Of a stretch of 64,000 bases of DNA, positions 62,910 through 64,000 are shown one piece after another. The stretch comes from Staphylococcus sp. IVB6181. Lineage in GTDB: Bacteria > Bacillota > Bacilli > Staphylococcales > Staphylococcaceae. The position numbers and the translations under genes were made by a program. Under the pieces are notes generated by a model. The model was not told where the DNA came from and did not search any database. It was given only the letters and a program-made list of their open reading frames with translations. The stretch lies in assembly GCF_025561445.1 (NCBI RefSeq), contig NZ_CP095096.1, positions 2,335,822 through 2,399,821 on the forward strand, given 5' to 3'. The number at the start of each line of letters is the position of its first letter. Positions within the stretch are counted from its first letter, which is position 1.

Positions 62910-63030
62910 ACTTCCATCTCGCTTTCGCTCTCAATTTTTAACATCAACTATTATACATGATTTTTCCTTTAATATATAGTTTTTGCAAACCTAATTCCCA
63001 ATTTGTGCAGAATTACTTTTAAAACAGGAT

Positions 63031-63064
63031 AAAAAAAGACAGCACTGTTAAACAACAGGCTGCC
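63031..63064 (-). terminator. Terminator after the sarX-like gene
   Basis: GACAGC-ACTGTT pairs with AACAG-GCTGCC around a 4-nt loop; the minus strand follows with seven T. Confidence 0.82.
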
Positions 63065-63114
63065 AAATCCACAATATTATATCTTTCTCTAGTGTGCGAT
63101 GATGTGATGTAAAA

Positions 63115-63477
63115 TCAACCTAAAAACTTATCAATGTCATCAAGCATTGCATTAAGTTTATCTATGTCTTTGTCATCCATGAAGATGTAAACTTTACGCT
63201 CATCAGAATCAGATCTGACTTTGCTGACGCGATCTTGGTTTACAAGCTTGCGGATAGAAGCCAAAACTTTCGTACGGCTGATCTCAAATGAATCTGTAGC
63301 AATCTTTAAAAAAGGTTGCATTAACATCTTTTCTTCGGTGCAATTCTCATGAATACAGTTAAGTATAACAAAATCGTTCATGTTGATTTTGTATGTTTTT
63401 TCGATGTAACTCGTTAAATCCATATACTTTTTGTATTCTTTGAGCAATTTTTCTAACTTACTTTTTTCAAAGTACAC
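63115..63477 (-). CDS. sarX: SarX-like transcription regulator, SarA family
   Basis: 120 residues from a GTG at 63477, close to the 119 of S. aureus SarX. Winged-helix core with MLMQPFLKIATDSFEISRTKVLASIRKLV (read in pieces) and the beta-wing SKVRSDSDERKVYIF, in which the DER motif is diagnostic for the SarA family. The frame also opens at an ATG (63507) without SD. GGAGG lies only 1 nt before the GTG, so the start is not settled. SarX represses agr in S. aureus. Confidence 0.78.
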   Translation of the reverse strand: MYFEKSKLEKLLKEYKKYMDLTSYIEKTYKINMNDFVILNCIHENCTEEKMLMQPFLKIATDSFEISRTKVLASIRKLVNQDRVSKVRSDSDERKVYIFMDDKDIDKLNAMLDDIDKFLG

Positions 63478-63625
63478 GCCTCCAGAACTTATATCGATAT
63501 AATACATTCATTATGAATATTTAAAATATGAAAGTCTTTAGTGTTTCCCCACTTTGTCTTTGCAGTTTTTCCAAGTACAGCAAATTAAATTGTACAAAAT
63601 ATACATACCCTTCAAAATGTTCTGC

Positions 63626-63988
63626 TCAATCTTTCATTTTATACAAAGAAATCACCTGCAGTGAATTGTAGTTAACTTCAACACTAAGAAAGTCCTGGTT
63701 AAAATCATGCTCGAAAACATCAAAATTCGGAACATTGACGCTTTCAATTTTTTCTTTCAGATGTTCTGACCATTGATACGTATTAAGCAGAGACGGTGAA
63801 ATAATCTGATTGATATTACCATACTGATAATCCGTAATTTCACGCGTAACAAGATAATTCTTTCTTAAAGAAACATCTTTAAAACCTAAATCAAAACGAT
63901 GGCTGCTTTGTTCTGTTTCATGGACTTCATTTTCAATGATTCTCCAGTCATAGACAATGATACTGAGACGTTCATCGTCCTTACTCAC
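63626..63988 (-). CDS. Hypothetical protein at window edge
   Basis: 120 residues from a GTG at 63988 with GAGG 8 nt upstream; the frame is open to the window end, so a longer form is possible. Acidic and soluble, without membrane segments (FDLGFKDVSLRKNYLVTREI near 32; QDFLSVEVNYNSLQVISLYK near the end). No family recognised. Confidence 0.5.
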   Translation of the reverse strand: MSKDDERLSIIVYDWRIIENEVHETEQSSHRFDLGFKDVSLRKNYLVTREITDYQYGNINQIISPSLLNTYQWSEHLKEKIESVNVPNFDVFEHDFNQDFLSVEVNYNSLQVISLYKMKD

Positions 63989-64000
63989 TAAACACGCCTC

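Overview
The window is a chromosomal segment of a low-GC Gram-positive bacterium and reads as a coagulase-negative Staphylococcus. The evidence is the run of staphylococcal core genes: saePQRS, mgrA, a sarX-like gene, a ccpE-like gene, norA, ltaS, sdcS, scdA and the queCDE and pab blocks. Their order broadly follows what I recall of the S. aureus mgrA-sae-ltaS region. The species is not certain; a member of the S. carnosus/condimenti/piscifermentans group is a reasonable guess but is inference. I see no phage, IS element, CRISPR array, tRNA or rRNA.

Layout. 1-11.5 kb: end of a peptide transporter (dtpT), a nucleotidase, hisC, a two-gene compatible-solute ABC transporter, recQ with an ABC-F protein, and lipoteichoic acid synthase. 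12-16.3 kb: 5-oxoprolinase subunits pxpBC and the p-aminobenzoate genes pabABC. 16.4-18.5 kb: a preQ1-I riboswitch in front of queCDE. 18.5-26 kb: small membrane proteins, an aldo/keto reductase, scdA, the saePQRS virulence-regulator operon with a recognisable SaeR box, and a CNNM/CorC-type protein behind a structured leader. 26-34.6 kb: the fructose operon, ybaK, a SAM-riboswitch-controlled pair (MetQ-like lipoprotein plus a lactate/2-hydroxyacid dehydrogenase homologue), and norA. 34.8-41.9 kb: membrane proteins, a malate importer (sdcS) beside a malate dehydrogenase, a CobW-type GTPase and mgrA. 42-54.7 kb: cydDC, uppP, several small housekeeping or unknown genes, an MFS exporter and the ccpE-like regulator.

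54.9-61.4 kb holds the outstanding accessory system: an 11-gene minus-strand gas vesicle cluster (gvpQ/P-like, A, O/R, F, G, L, S, K, J, T, U). A good -35/-10 promoter starts it and two hairpin terminators end it. Its order matches the Bacillus megaterium type of cluster, but gvpN is missing between gvpO/R and gvpF, there is a single tailed GvpA, and GvpT is greatly enlarged. After it come a DUF985 cupin gene, a YebC-family regulator, the sarX-like gene and an unknown gene at the window edge.

How the parts connect. Several genes are under visible RNA or operator control: preQ1-I for queuosine precursor synthesis, SAM-I for the metQ-like operon, a SaeR box for sae autoregulation, cre-like sites at the fructose and malate loci, and candidate new elements in front of the CNNM gene, the CobW gene, cydDC and the GlsB-like gene. 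Many gene starts were set by Shine-Dalgarno (SD) position and are shorter than the longest open frame.
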